Source: Candidatus Roseilinea sp.
Lineage (GTDB): Bacteria; Chloroflexota; Anaerolineae; J036; Brachytrichaceae
Assembly: GCA_025998955.1 (NCBI GenBank)
Contig: AP024676.1
Span: forward strand, 248,001 to 312,000
Direction: 5' to 3'
DNA length: 64,000 bases
The notes under the pieces are model-generated. The model was not told the DNA's origin and searched no databases. It saw only the letters and a program-made list of their open reading frames with translations. This document shows, piece after piece, positions 1-10,200 of this stretch. Numbering within the stretch: position 1 is the first letter of the stretch; every line of letters starts with the position of its first letter. The translations under genes were made by a program, and so were the position numbers.

Positions 1-438
1 CACCAGCACGGCGCCCCCGTCGAAGCGGGTCGCCTGTGCACGGAACAGGCGGTTGTGCAGAGCGAACTCGCGCGGCAGTTCGGCGCGTCCGGCGATTGCG
101 TCGCCGGCCAGGTTATCCAACTCATACGAGCGCGCTGCTTCGATCAGGCTGTGGCCGACCTTGCAGATCCCGATTCGGTTGGCGGCGTTGTTGCAAGCGA
201 CGATGCGCCGGTCATCATCCACGAAGACGACCGGATCGAACACTGTCTCGACCAATGCATCTTTGACCGCGCGGCATTGTTTGAGTTCGTCGGCGGTTGC
301 CTCGAGTTGCCGGCGCGTCTGGCGCATTTCGGTGTCCAGGCGCGTGACCTCATCGAGGGTGCGCCTGAGTCGCACCAACAAGATGATGACAACGAGAAAT
401 GAGACGGCGATGACGCCGATCATGAGTGCGGTGTCCAT
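1..438 (-). CDS. Sensor histidine kinase, N-terminal part (cut by window edge)
   Basis: The reading frame is open from an ATG at 438 to the window edge, giving 146 residues without a stop. A membrane segment covers about residues 5-23, followed by a charged coiled stretch (about 25-60) and a PAS-like domain containing the sequence FDPVVFVDDDRRIVACNNAA. This order (one membrane helix, coil, PAS) is that of PhoR/ResE-type sensor kinases; the catalytic domain would lie beyond the window, so kinase activity is inferred. An AGAGG ribosome site lies 9 nt before this ATG; an in-frame ATG at 447 is too close to it. It follows the sigma factor and a small membrane protein in the same direction, so a three-gene signalling operon is likely. 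Confidence 0.72.
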   Translation of the reverse strand, partial: MDTALMIGVIAVSFLVVIILLVRLRRTLDEVTRLDTEMRQTRRQLEATADELKQCRAVKDALVETVFDPVVFVDDDRRIVACNNAANRIGICKVGHSLIEAARSYELDNLAGDAIAGRAELPREFALHNRLFRAQATRFDGGAVLV

Positions 439-468
439 GCGTTGCATCCTCTACGCGCCAACGGGGCT

Positions 469-711
469 TCACCTGCGACGGCGCAGGTAGAACAACATCG
501 CCACGAGCGAGAGTGTAGAGAGTACCGCTGCAGCCAGCACGCTGCGCTTCACCCATGCCGGCAGCGGACGGACGACGGGTGAATCCATCAGCTCTTGCTT
601 GGCGCGCAAGATGAACTCGGGGCGAGGCGCGACCGGCTCAACGGCGGCGCTGAGCCGGCGCTCCAACCAGGCAATGTCCTCGGGGGTGAGTTTCGGCGTT
701 GCGTGGGCCAT
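469..711 (-). CDS. Small single-pass membrane protein next to ECF sigma factor
   Basis: This 80-residue protein has a charged N-terminal half with the helix-forming stretch TPEDIAWLERRL, one hydrophobic segment at about residues 56-75 and an RRRR tail. It begins 5 nt after the sigma-factor gene and is surely co-transcribed with it. Position, size and topology (soluble N-terminus, C-terminal membrane anchor) fit a minimal anti-sigma-like partner, but no zinc-binding HxxxCxxC motif is visible, so that role is inference. It could equally be an unrelated small membrane protein. Confidence 0.65.
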   Translation of the reverse strand: MAHATPKLTPEDIAWLERRLSAAVEPVAPRPEFILRAKQELMDSPVVRPLPAWVKRSVLAAAVLSTLSLVAMLFYLRRRR

Positions 712-716
712 GTGGA

Positions 717-1379
717 TTACTTCGCGTGCGGGTGCTCCAGCGCGTCCATGATCTCGCGCAGTTGCAGCAACGTGCGGTGATACAGCGACTTGATCGCGCC
801 TTCGCTGCGGTTCATGATCTGGCCGATTTCGGCATTCTGCAACTGCTCGACGAACTTGAGCACGATCAAATGTTGTCTTTCCTCGGGCAACATGCGGATG
901 GCCTGCAGCAGCCGCTGGCGATCGCGCTCGCTATCAATACGCTGATCGGCGTCTGCGTGATCCACCTGCGATGCCGGCTCGCGCAGCGCCTCCACCTCGT
1001 CGAGCGGCACGGCCGGCCGGCGGCTGTTGTCGCGATGGAAGTTAGCCACCACGTTGTGGGCAATTCGATATAACCAGGCGGTGAACGGCACGCCGCGGTC
1101 GTTGTAGTTGTGGATATGTTTCAACGCGCGCGCGAACACGCGCGCAGTGAGATCCTCCGCATCCTCCACGTTGCCGACGCGATAGAAGACGTAGCGGTAG
1201 ATCGCTGCGACATGGCGCTCGTAGAGCGCGCCGAACGCCTCGCGATCCGTCTTCGCGCGCCGGGCTAGGGCCTGATCGCTCTCGTCGGCGAAAGGGTCTA
1301 ATGTCGCATCATCGGGCCGCGTCGCTGTCAGGGCCTCCGGCTCGGCCTTGTGTGTGGGAGATGACGCGGGAGCGGGCAT
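717..1379 (-). CDS. ECF-type RNA polymerase sigma factor
   Basis: A 220-residue sigma-70 family protein. Region 2 is seen at about residues 45-115 (FGALYERHVAAIYRYVFYRV, then DAEDLTARVFARAL and FTAWLYRIAHNVVANFHRD). Region 4 is at about 162-205 (LPEERQHLIVLKFVEQLQNA followed by the helix-turn-helix GQIMNRSEGAIKSLYHR). There is no region 3, as expected for the ECF group, which redirects RNA polymerase to stress or envelope genes. The first about 38 residues are a low-complexity extension. The downstream small membrane protein and sensor kinase suggest a membrane signal controls it. The divergent glycosyltransferase starts 43 nt away. Confidence 0.9.
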   Translation of the reverse strand: MPAPASSPTHKAEPEALTATRPDDATLDPFADESDQALARRAKTDREAFGALYERHVAAIYRYVFYRVGNVEDAEDLTARVFARALKHIHNYNDRGVPFTAWLYRIAHNVVANFHRDNSRRPAVPLDEVEALREPASQVDHADADQRIDSERDRQRLLQAIRMLPEERQHLIVLKFVEQLQNAEIGQIMNRSEGAIKSLYHRTLLQLREIMDALEHPHAK

Positions 1380-1404
1380 GAAGAATTACTCCGCAGCGGA
1401 AAAT

Positions 1405-1410
1405 TATAAT
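1405..1410 (+). promoter_or_regulatory. Likely -10 box of the glycosyltransferase gene
   Basis: A perfect TATAAT lies 11 nt before the ATG at 1422 and 5 nt before an in-frame TTG at 1416. Transcription would start within a few bases of the start codon, giving a nearly leaderless mRNA. No good -35 box is visible, so confidence is moderate. Confidence 0.4.
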
Positions 1411-1421
1411 GTCCGTTGCGC

Positions 1422-2363
1422 ATGCTCATCTCTGTGGTCATTCCGAATTGGAATGGCGCACCTCATCTGCCCGTATGCCTAAATGCGCTGCGCCGGCAGA
1501 CACTCCCGCCGCTGGAAGTCATCCTGGTGGATAACGCTTCGCAGGACGAATCGCGCTGCCTGGTGGCCGCATCCTTTCCTGAGGTGAAGCTGCTAGCGCT
1601 GCCGGAGAACCGTCGCTTTGCCGGTGCGTGCAACGCCGGCATCCGCGCGGCCAGCCCATCCGCCGAAGCGATCGCGCTGCTTAACAACGACACAGAAGCG
1701 GATGTGCGCTGGCTGGAGCACGTGGCGCGCTGCTTCCGCGATCACCCCGACGCCGGCTTCGTCGCCAGCAAGCTGCGCCTGTTCGACCGGCGCGACTACC
1801 TGCACAGTGCGGGCGATTTCTACTCGGTGCGCGGCGTGCCGGGCAACCGCGGCGTATGGCAGCGCGACGACGGCCGGTTCGACGTCGAATACGTCTTCGG
1901 GGCGTGCGGCGCAGCAGCCGTGTATCGGCGCGCCATGCTAAACGCGATCGGACTGCTGGACGAGCGATTCGAGTTCTCGTGTGAGGACGTGGACCTGGCC
2001 TGGCGGGCGCAGTTGGCCGGCTACAGGTGCGCCTTCGCCCACGACGCCATCGTCTATCACAAAGTCAGCGCCACCGGCGGCGGCGTGATCAACAGTTACT
2101 ACGACGGCCGCAACTTCATCTGGCTGCTGGCCAAGGATGTGCCAGGTGAGGTGATCCGCGCGCACTTCGGCGCGATCGTCGGCGAACAGTTGCGCATCGC
2201 CTGGAGCGCGCTGCGGGCGTGGCGAGGTCAGGCGGCGCGCAATCGGCTCAAAGGCCAGCTCGCCGGCTTGATCGGCATCCCACACATGTTGCGCGCCCGC
2301 CGCGAAGTGCAGCGGGCGCGCGTGATCTCGTCGGAAGCGCTGCGCGCGCTCCTGATGGCCTGA
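1422..2363 (+). CDS. Glycosyltransferase family 2
   Basis: A 313-residue GT-A fold enzyme that transfers a sugar from a nucleotide-sugar donor, probably in cell-surface glycan or exopolysaccharide synthesis. The N-terminus VVIPNWNG, the LLNNDTEAD metal/nucleotide site near residue 88 and the FEFSCEDVDLAWRAQLAGYR acceptor-side motif near residue 185 are typical of the rhamnosyl-transferase-like GT2 group. ATG 1422 is chosen because MLISVVIPNWNG gives the usual family N-terminus; TTG 1416 is a possible alternative in frame. No ribosome site is visible, in keeping with the TATAAT placed 11 nt upstream. It is a single gene, divergent from the sigma-factor operon. Donor and acceptor cannot be named from sequence. 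Confidence 0.9.
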   Translation: MLISVVIPNWNGAPHLPVCLNALRRQTLPPLEVILVDNASQDESRCLVAASFPEVKLLALPENRRFAGACNAGIRAASPSAEAIALLNNDTEADVRWLEHVARCFRDHPDAGFVASKLRLFDRRDYLHSAGDFYSVRGVPGNRGVWQRDDGRFDVEYVFGACGAAAVYRRAMLNAIGLLDERFEFSCEDVDLAWRAQLAGYRCAFAHDAIVYHKVSATGGGVINSYYDGRNFIWLLAKDVPGEVIRAHFGAIVGEQLRIAWSALRAWRGQAARNRLKGQLAGLIGIPHMLRARREVQRARVISSEALRALLMA

Positions 2364-2372
2364 GGGCTTCGC

Positions 2373-4171
2373 TCAGCGCAGGACGATCGGCATCACCGCG
2401 CGCTCGCCGATTTGCACTGCGCCGACGCGCGTGGACGACTGGCCACCCGGATTGATGATGGTGACGTCGTATAGGCCGGGCGGCGTGCCGGCCGGCACCG
2501 TGGCGCGCACCGTCGTCTCATCCACGAACTGCACGTCGCTCAGCGAGATGTTGCCGAGCTTCACCGACGGCGTAGCAATGAAGTTCAGTCCGGTGAGGGT
2601 GATCGGCGTGCCGGGCTGATTGGCCGGCAGCTTGGCGGGCGTCACTTGGGTCAGCACCGGCGTGTTCCATTCGCCCAGCGAGACGGCGTCCAGCCAGGCT
2701 TCGGCGTAGGGCGCGCCGGCGGCTTGCGCCAGCTCGATGGTGAGGGTCACGGTGCCGGCCCAGGCGCTCATGTCCAGCCACTGCAGTACCCAGTCGCCGG
2801 CAGGCGTCTTCTTCTCCAGCGGGGTCTGCGTCCCTGCGTCGTCGGTCACCTTCACACGCAGGGCCGAGTCGTAGGATGGCAAAGCGCCGCGCGTCTGGTG
2901 CATGAAGGCGAGCGTCGGCTTGTTCGTGCCAGTGGGTACCGTTGCGATCTGACTGATTGCCGAAGCGCCGGCCTGGTTCGCTAACGGGATGCGCATGATC
3001 ATCGTGTCTAGGAGCGGACGGACGAAGAGAAAGACATCGCCGGATGGCCCGACTGACCACAGGCTTGGATTGGCCACCTGAACTGAACTTGATAGGAGGC
3101 GAAGTCATTCCGCTGGGATCGCGAATGATATAGGAGGCGCCCAGATCGGCCAACGTCGTTGAGTCGGGCTTGAGATAGGTGATGTGCTTGCGTCCTCCGG
3201 CGTCAACGACCAGGCTCGCATTCAATAGACCAGTCCATTTTACGTCGTCCACGAACTCGGGCGCGCCCAACGATCCGCCGGACGGGCGCGAGGCGGTATA
3301 GAGCTTGCCGGAGCCGCCGAACGCTGTGCTCTCCTCCACTGTGAGCAGGATGTGGATGTTGCCAGCGGCATCTGCGAATGCATCTGTGGGCCGCACGGCA
3401 GATCCTTTGATGATCGGAAGCGCCTCGTAGACGAAATCACCTCCTGGAAGTTGCGTCCGATACGCGACGGTTGGGGAACTGCTGCTCCAGTCGCGGAAGA
3501 GGAGGTGGAGTTTCCCATCAGGGCCAGTGGTCATCTGGACACGTTCTACAGCGTAGTAATCAGTTGAAGAGGAAGGCAGGCTCGTCAAATCGAGCGGCGG
3601 TTGCCAAACCCCGGCTTGTCCTTCGCGGTAGACGAGCTTTGGGTTGCCTGTCACAAAGATGACATACGCAAGATACACCCGGCCATTAGCGTCCGCGGTC
3701 AGCGTGAGGCGCTCGGCCGTCGGACGACGTGTTGGTCAGTTGCTGCAGCCCGCTGCCGTCCCAGTTCATCACGTACAGGTCGAAGTTGCCGGTGCGGTTG
3801 GACGCGAAGACGATCTTCTGGCCGTTGCGGCTGAGTCGCGGTTCGATATCGGTGGCCGGCGTCGCCGTCAGGCGCAGCACGCCGCTGCCGTCGCCGTTGG
3901 CACGGTAGATCTCCCAGTTGCCATTGCGGAACGACTGGAAGACGATTCGCGTGCCGGCTGCGACATTCTGGGCCGCTTGCGTCCCGGCGCGCTCAAAGGG
4001 CAGGCGTGCTGTATCTGCAGGGCTGGGTGCGGGGATGGCCAATTCGACGCGCGCTTGCCAATGGGCACTTTTGATCGCGGCGAGCGAAGGTTCAGAGGGT
4101 TGGGCGGATGTGGGGACGACGGTAAAGGTGAGCAGAGTCAGCACAATGAACGGTAATGCGACTCTTCTCAT
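2373..4171 (-). pseudogene. Secreted beta-propeller / IPT-domain protein, broken by two frameshifts
   Basis: Three overlapping frames read as one secreted protein of about 600 residues. The first frame (from ATG 4171) has a signal peptide and two TolB-like PD40 propeller repeats (IVFQSFRNGNWEIYRANGDG and IVFASNRTGNFDLYVMNWDG). Near 3720-3740 the sense shifts to a second frame with further propeller-like repeats, down to about 3075. There it shifts again to a third frame carrying a beta-sandwich and a C-terminal IPT/TIG domain (ITLTGLNFIATPSVKLGNIS) ending at 2373. Each frame stops soon after the next takes over. Either the gene is decayed or the assembly has two indels; the good preservation of all three pieces favours recent events or sequencing error. 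Function is unknown, probably surface binding. Confidence 0.7.
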
Positions 4172-4264
4172 GACAGATGCTCCTGGTTCAGCACTTCCTT
4201 CTCGTGTTCAGTATTCAGTTGTGTGGTGAGTATAGCGCGTGGCATCACGCGCTGCAAATCCGGC

Positions 4265-7200
4265 TCATCCCATCATTACGCGCACCTCGTGCTGCTCGCC
4301 ATCGTCGCGCAACGGAATTGCGTCGCCGGTCAGCACCGTGTCGTCCAGCGTGATCTTCACCACGCCCGTGCACACCCGTCGCGGGTTTTCGACGCAGATG
4401 TGGTAGGTCGCTGCCCCGAAGCGATAGGTGACCTCATAAGCCGGCCAATCAGAAGAGATGCAAGGTCGGATGTGCAATGCGTCGCCGCAGCGCTGGATGC
4501 CCAGGATCGCCTCCAGACCCAGTCGGTACATCCAGCCGGCCGAGCCGGTGTACCACGTCCAACCCCCCCGGCCGACGTGTGGCGGCGCGCCGTACACATC
4601 AGCAGCGATCACATACGGCTCCACCCGATAGCGCAGCGCCTTCTCGCGCGAATCGGCGTGGTAGATCGGGTTGAGCAGGCGGAAGAGCGCCTGCGCCCGG
4701 TCGCCGTCACCGAGCTGGGCAAACGCCCAGACCGTCCACAGCGCCGCATGGGTGTATTGCCCGCCGTTCTCGCGGATGCCAGGCGCGTAGCCCTTAACGT
4801 AGCCTGGATCGCGCTCGGTCTTGTCCAGCGGCGGGGTAAACAGCAGGATGAGGCCGTCTCTGTCACGCACCAGCCGCTCGCGCACAGCGGCCATCGCCTG
4901 CGCGGCGCGATCGGGCCGGCCGGCGCCGGACAACACCGCCCATGACTGCGCAATGGCATCAATCTGGCATTCCACATCGCGCGACGTGCCCAGCGGCGCG
5001 CCGTCGTCGTAGAACGCGCGCAGGTACCAGCCGCCATCCCAGGCGTGGGATTCGATGGCCGCGGCCAGCCCACGCAGCTGGGCGCGATAGGCCTCGGCCT
5101 GCTCCGGCTCGCCCATGCGCTCGCACACTTCGGCGAATCGGCGCAGCACGGCGCAGGCGAACCAGCCCAGCCACACGCTCTCGCCTTTGCCGTGGATGCC
5201 GACGCGGTTCATGCCGTCGTTCCAGTCGCCGGCACCCATCAGCGGCAGGCCGTGCGCGCCGTGGGTGATGCCTCGGGCGATGGCGCGCTTGCAGTGCTCG
5301 TAGAGCGTCGCCTCGGTGTCGCTCACGTTGTATTGGCTGTAGCGTTCCTCTTCGCCGTCGCCTAGGGGCGCGCCGGCCAGGAAAGGCACCGGCTCGCTCA
5401 AGATGGACGTGTCGCCGGTAGCCTGCACGTAGTGGGCCGTGACGAACGGCAGCCAAAGCAAGTTGTCGGAGATGCGCGTGCGCAAGCCCCGACTGGCCGG
5501 TGGATGCCACCAGTGCAGCACGTCGCCCTCGGGGAACTGATGGCGCGCCGCGCGCAGGATGTGTTCGCGCGCGATCTGCGGTTGGACGTGGATCAGCGCC
5601 ATCACGTCCTGCAACTGGTCGCGAAAGCCGAATGCGCCGGACGATTGATAGAAGGCCGAACGCCCCCAGATGCGGCATGCCAACGCCTGGTAGAGCAGCC
5701 AGCGGTTGAGCATCAGGTCCATCGCCGGGTCGGGCGTGCGCACCTGCACTGCGCCGAGGATTCCGTCCCACAGGCGTTGCACGGCGCGCCATGCTGCCGC
5801 GGCGTTGTCCGGGTTCTGGAAGTGCTCCACCCAGCGCAACGCTTCGGCGCGATCGTCGCCCTGGCCGAGGATGAAGTACACCTCCTCGCTGCCGCCCGGC
5901 GCTAGGTCGAGGTGAAGCTGCAGGGCGGCGCACGGGTCCAGCCCTGGGCCGACCGCACCGGCCAGCCCGATGCGCTTGAGCGCCGCTGGCGCATGCACGC
6001 TGCCCATGCGCCCGAGGAACTCGGCGCGATCCGCCGTCAGCCCATGCAGCCGCTTGTTCGCCGCAGCGAAGGCCACGCATTCACCGAAGTCCATGCTGTA
6101 GGGGTTGCGGGCCAACAGCGCCTGCCGCGCGTGGTCGAACTCGGTCACGATGTAGGGCTGCGTCTCCTCGCGGCGCACGCCCAGCACCCACTCGGCGTAG
6201 AACGTGGCTGTGATGCGCCGGGAGCGCCGTGATGTGTTCTCCAGCCGCACCTGCACCAGCTTGACCGGCGCATCCGGCGCGACGAACACCTGCACGCGCT
6301 GCTTCAGCCGGTGGCTGTGATGCTCGAAGATCGAGTAGCCGGCGCCGTGGCGAATGAGGTACGGCGCGTCGTCGCCCATCGGTTGTGGCGTTGGCGACCA
6401 CACCTCGGCCGTCTCTTCGTCGCGCAGGTAAATTGCCTCTCCCGGCGGGTCGCACAGCGGATCGTTCGACCACGGCGTCAGGCGGTTCTCGCCGCTGTTG
6501 GCGTGCCAGGTGAACCCGCCGCCCGATTCGGTCACCAAGCACCCAAAGTCCGGGTTGGCGATTACGTTTGACCACGGCGCCGGCGTGTGCTGGCCGCGCG
6601 TCAGGTAGATCACATACTCGCGCCCGTCCAGCGTGAACCCGCCTAGCCCATTGTCGTAGCGCAAGTTCGACGGCCGAATCAACGGCGGTGTCGCCTCCGG
6701 TTCCTGTTTGAACGCGCCGGTGGGGACGAAGGGGGGCAGGCGATCGGGCTCGCCGCGCAGCCCGCCGAGCTGGTCGGCCAGGCTGCCGCGCGACGAATCC
6801 AACACGGCGCGCGCCGCCGTCTCCAGCAAGATGCGTCCCTCCTCGCCGGCCTGATCGGCATAGACGATGAAGATGCCGCCGCGCTGGTTCAGCCACGTTT
6901 CGCCGTCCATGCGTGTGATCAGCCGCTGCAACTGGCCGCGCAGCTCCTGGCTGTAGTCGCCCGGCTGCAGGATCAGGAAGACCAGGTCTATCTTCAGCCC
7001 GCGGTTGCGCCAGTAGCGATGCGCCTGCAGCGCCTCCTGCGCCAGCGACAACGCCTCGGGGTCGTGCAGGCGCACGAGCAGGATGGGATAGTCGCCCGAA
7101 ATGCCGAACGGCCAGAGGCTCGACTGTCCTCGGCGATTGGCGGCGATGAAGCTTGGCTCGGTGCGCAGCGCGTTGTTCGGATACAGCAGGCAGGACAACA

Positions 7201-10200
7201 ACCGCTGGAATCGCTCGATCTGCGGCGTGCCGATGCCCAGCCGGTGCAGCTCCAGCTCGGCGCGCGCTCGCGCATGGTCGAACGTCCGCTCGATCTGGCG
7301 CCAGTTGCGGTAGCGCCGCACCAGCGATAGCGCCTCGACGCGCGATGGCGCGACGAGGGTGAGGAAGGCCAACTGCACCGTTTCGCGCGGCTTCAAGACC
7401 ACCTCTTGCGTGAGCGAAAAGATCGGGTCGAGCGTGCAGACCGGCCCACGCGCGTCATGCGCACGTGCAGCAGCGCTGCCGTCGCGCAGTGCCTGCGGCA
7501 CTTCGCCCGGTGCAGCGTTGCGGTCGAGGAAGCGCGACCGGTCGCTCTCCCAGATGCTCGTCAGCGGCACGCCCTCTGGCGGCGCGACGGCATGCACCAG
7601 GAAGAACGGCTGCTTGGCCTCAGCCTGTGAACGCGGCCGGCGACGGAAGACCAGCGCGCCGGCGCCGGCGATGTACTCGCTCTCGATGAACAGCTTGTTG
7701 AAGGCCGGATGGCGCGCATCACCGGCCTGCTGTGCGAGGATCGCTTCGCCATAGCTCGTCACCCGCAAGCGCCGTGGACGATCCGTGTGGTTGGTCAGCG
7801 AGAGGCGGCGAATCTCCACGTCGTCGTCCGGCGATACCACCACGTCGAGTGTCGAAGCGATGCCGCAGATGCTGCGGCGGAAGGCTGCCGTGTGGGCGAA
7901 GCATTCCATCTCGCCGCCTTCGCCCTCGTCCGGCATGGGCTGGGCACATGCGGACCAAATGCGGGGACGCGCTTCCTCGGTGTGTTCCTGCCGGCCGTTC
8001 TGCGACGGGCGCGCCTTGCTCGGCGTCACGTCCTGGATGTAGATCCATGCGCCATGCGCATCGCGCGTGGCGTCGGCGCGCCAGCGCGTGAGATCTATCG
8101 TTTGCCGGGTATCGGGGTTGCGCCATTGGCTGAAGCCGCCACCGGCGTTGCTCAAGACCACGGTGTAACGCCCGTTCGAGAGGGCGTGCACCTGTGGAGA
8201 GGGCGTGCGCGCCGGCATCGTCCAGGGCGCTGTTACCAGGTGTGGCTGGTTCATGCCCGGCGGCCAGGTCGTCTCCAGGCCGGGCTGCTCGATCGGTGCG
8301 TCCAGCGGTGCCTTCTCCTGCAGGATCAGCTCGATGCTGCGCATGCGCGGATCGGCGTGGAAGCGTCGTGCCATCCCGCCTGGATTCTCCAGCAGGTAGT
8401 TGGCCAGTGAGAGGAAGATCATGCCCTGGTGGTGGGCCATGTATGAGCGGACGATGGCATGCTTGTTGCCGAGGGGTAGCCGCTTCGGCGTGAAGTCTAT
8501 CGCTTCGTATAAGCCATACGCACCCAGCGCGCCCAGCCGGCGAAGGTGCGCGATGTTGTCCACCACCTCGCGTGGGCGCACCGGCAACGCAAGCAACGAG
8601 GCGTACGGCGCGACAACGAGATCCTCGCCCAGGTCGCGCTTGAAGCCCAAGCCCGGCACGCCGAAGGCGCGGTACTGATAGTTCAGCGCGGCGTCGAAGG
8701 CGTAGTAGCCCGATTCGGAGATGCCCCACGGCGTGCCCTTCCGCTTGGCATAGGCGATCTGGCGTTCCACCGCGCCGCGCGTGCTGAAGTGCAGCAGCGT
8801 GCCTTCGTAGCTGCGCATGAACAGCAGCGGCATCAGATACTCGAACATAGTCGCGCTCCACGACATCAGCACCGGCGAGCCGTTGACCTGCGCCAGCGGG
8901 CGGCCCAGATACAACCAGTGCCGGATCGGCGCGTCGCCTTTGGCGATGGCCACCACGCTGGCGATGCGCGATTCGGACGCCAGCAGGTCGTAGTAGTTGT
9001 CGTCCAGCCGGCCCGCCGTCAGGTTGTAGCCGATATGGAAGAGCTCACGCCTGGGGTCGTACAGGAAGCCGAATTGCATCTCTTGGAAGTAGCGCTCGCA
9101 CGTCGCCTCCAACCACTGGCACTCGGCGATCAGTGCCTGGGCGTGTGTCACGGCAGCCTGAATCGCCTCGACGAGCGACGCGCACCAATCTTGCGCTTCG
9201 CGCACGTCGTCGCTCGACGGCAATTCCGAGAGCGCGCGCTGCAAATCGGCTAGGCGGGCCTGACCGATGGCGTACAGGTCGCGTAGCTCCACGAGTTTCG
9301 GCGCGATGGGCAGCGCGCTGCGCAGGCTGCGCCATTCGCGCATCACGTTCGCCATCAGCGCGGCGTGATGATGGTTGGTGGGCCGGAAGCCGCCGCGGCC
9401 TTCCAAGAAGAGCTGTGGCGCTTGCTCGAAGGCCGGCAGCCACGGCAGCAACTCCTCGACGTCGCGGCGCATCTGCTCGCAATGGTTGTGCAGCCGATCG
9501 AGCGCCAGGCGCAGCCGGTGTAGCGTCTCGGCGTCGGCGGACTGCGCGCGCGACTCGACCAGCGCCGTCGCCGCCTGCGCCAGCGTGTGCAAGTGGACGT
9601 CGGCCAGGTCCTCGAGGGCGGCCATCCAGCGCGCCGGCCGGTTTTCGATCGTCCGGATCAAGTTGCGTGTCTGCTTGAGCGCCGTCTGCAGCGAACGCAA
9701 GGCCTTGCCCGGCTCGCCTGCGCCGGATTCGCCCAACTCGCTCACGACTTCGTCCAGCAAGCCGAGCGTATCCAACAAGCCGCGCCAGCGCTCGCGGCGC
9801 ATCGCGCTCGTCTCGACCAGCTCGCGACAGCCCTGGGCCAAAATGCGCAGGCAGGCGGCCAGGTTGCCACTGTCCACCGTCGAGACGTAGCGCGGCGGCA
9901 GCGCTTGCAGCGTGCGCGTGTCGTACCAGTTCAGGAAGTGGCCGCGATATCGTTCTAGTTGCTCCAGCGTCTCGAACGTCAGGCGTAGCCGCGAGGTGAG
10001 TTCTCGCGGGCCGATGTAGCCGAAGTCGTGCGCCGCCAGCGTCGAGACGAGCATCAGGCCGATGTTGGTCGGTGAGGTGTGCGTCATCGCGATGCCGCGC
10101 GGCGATTCCTGGAAATTGTCCGGCGGCAGCCAGTGACTATCTGGCCCGACGAAGCGCTCGAAAAACAGCCAGGTGCGGCGGGCCAGCCGCTGCAGCATCA

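Noticed and set aside
4196-4230. Repeated TTCAG units before the propeller gene
   Set aside because: Only two or three imperfect copies and no clear 7-bp period, so not counted with the heptamer arrays.
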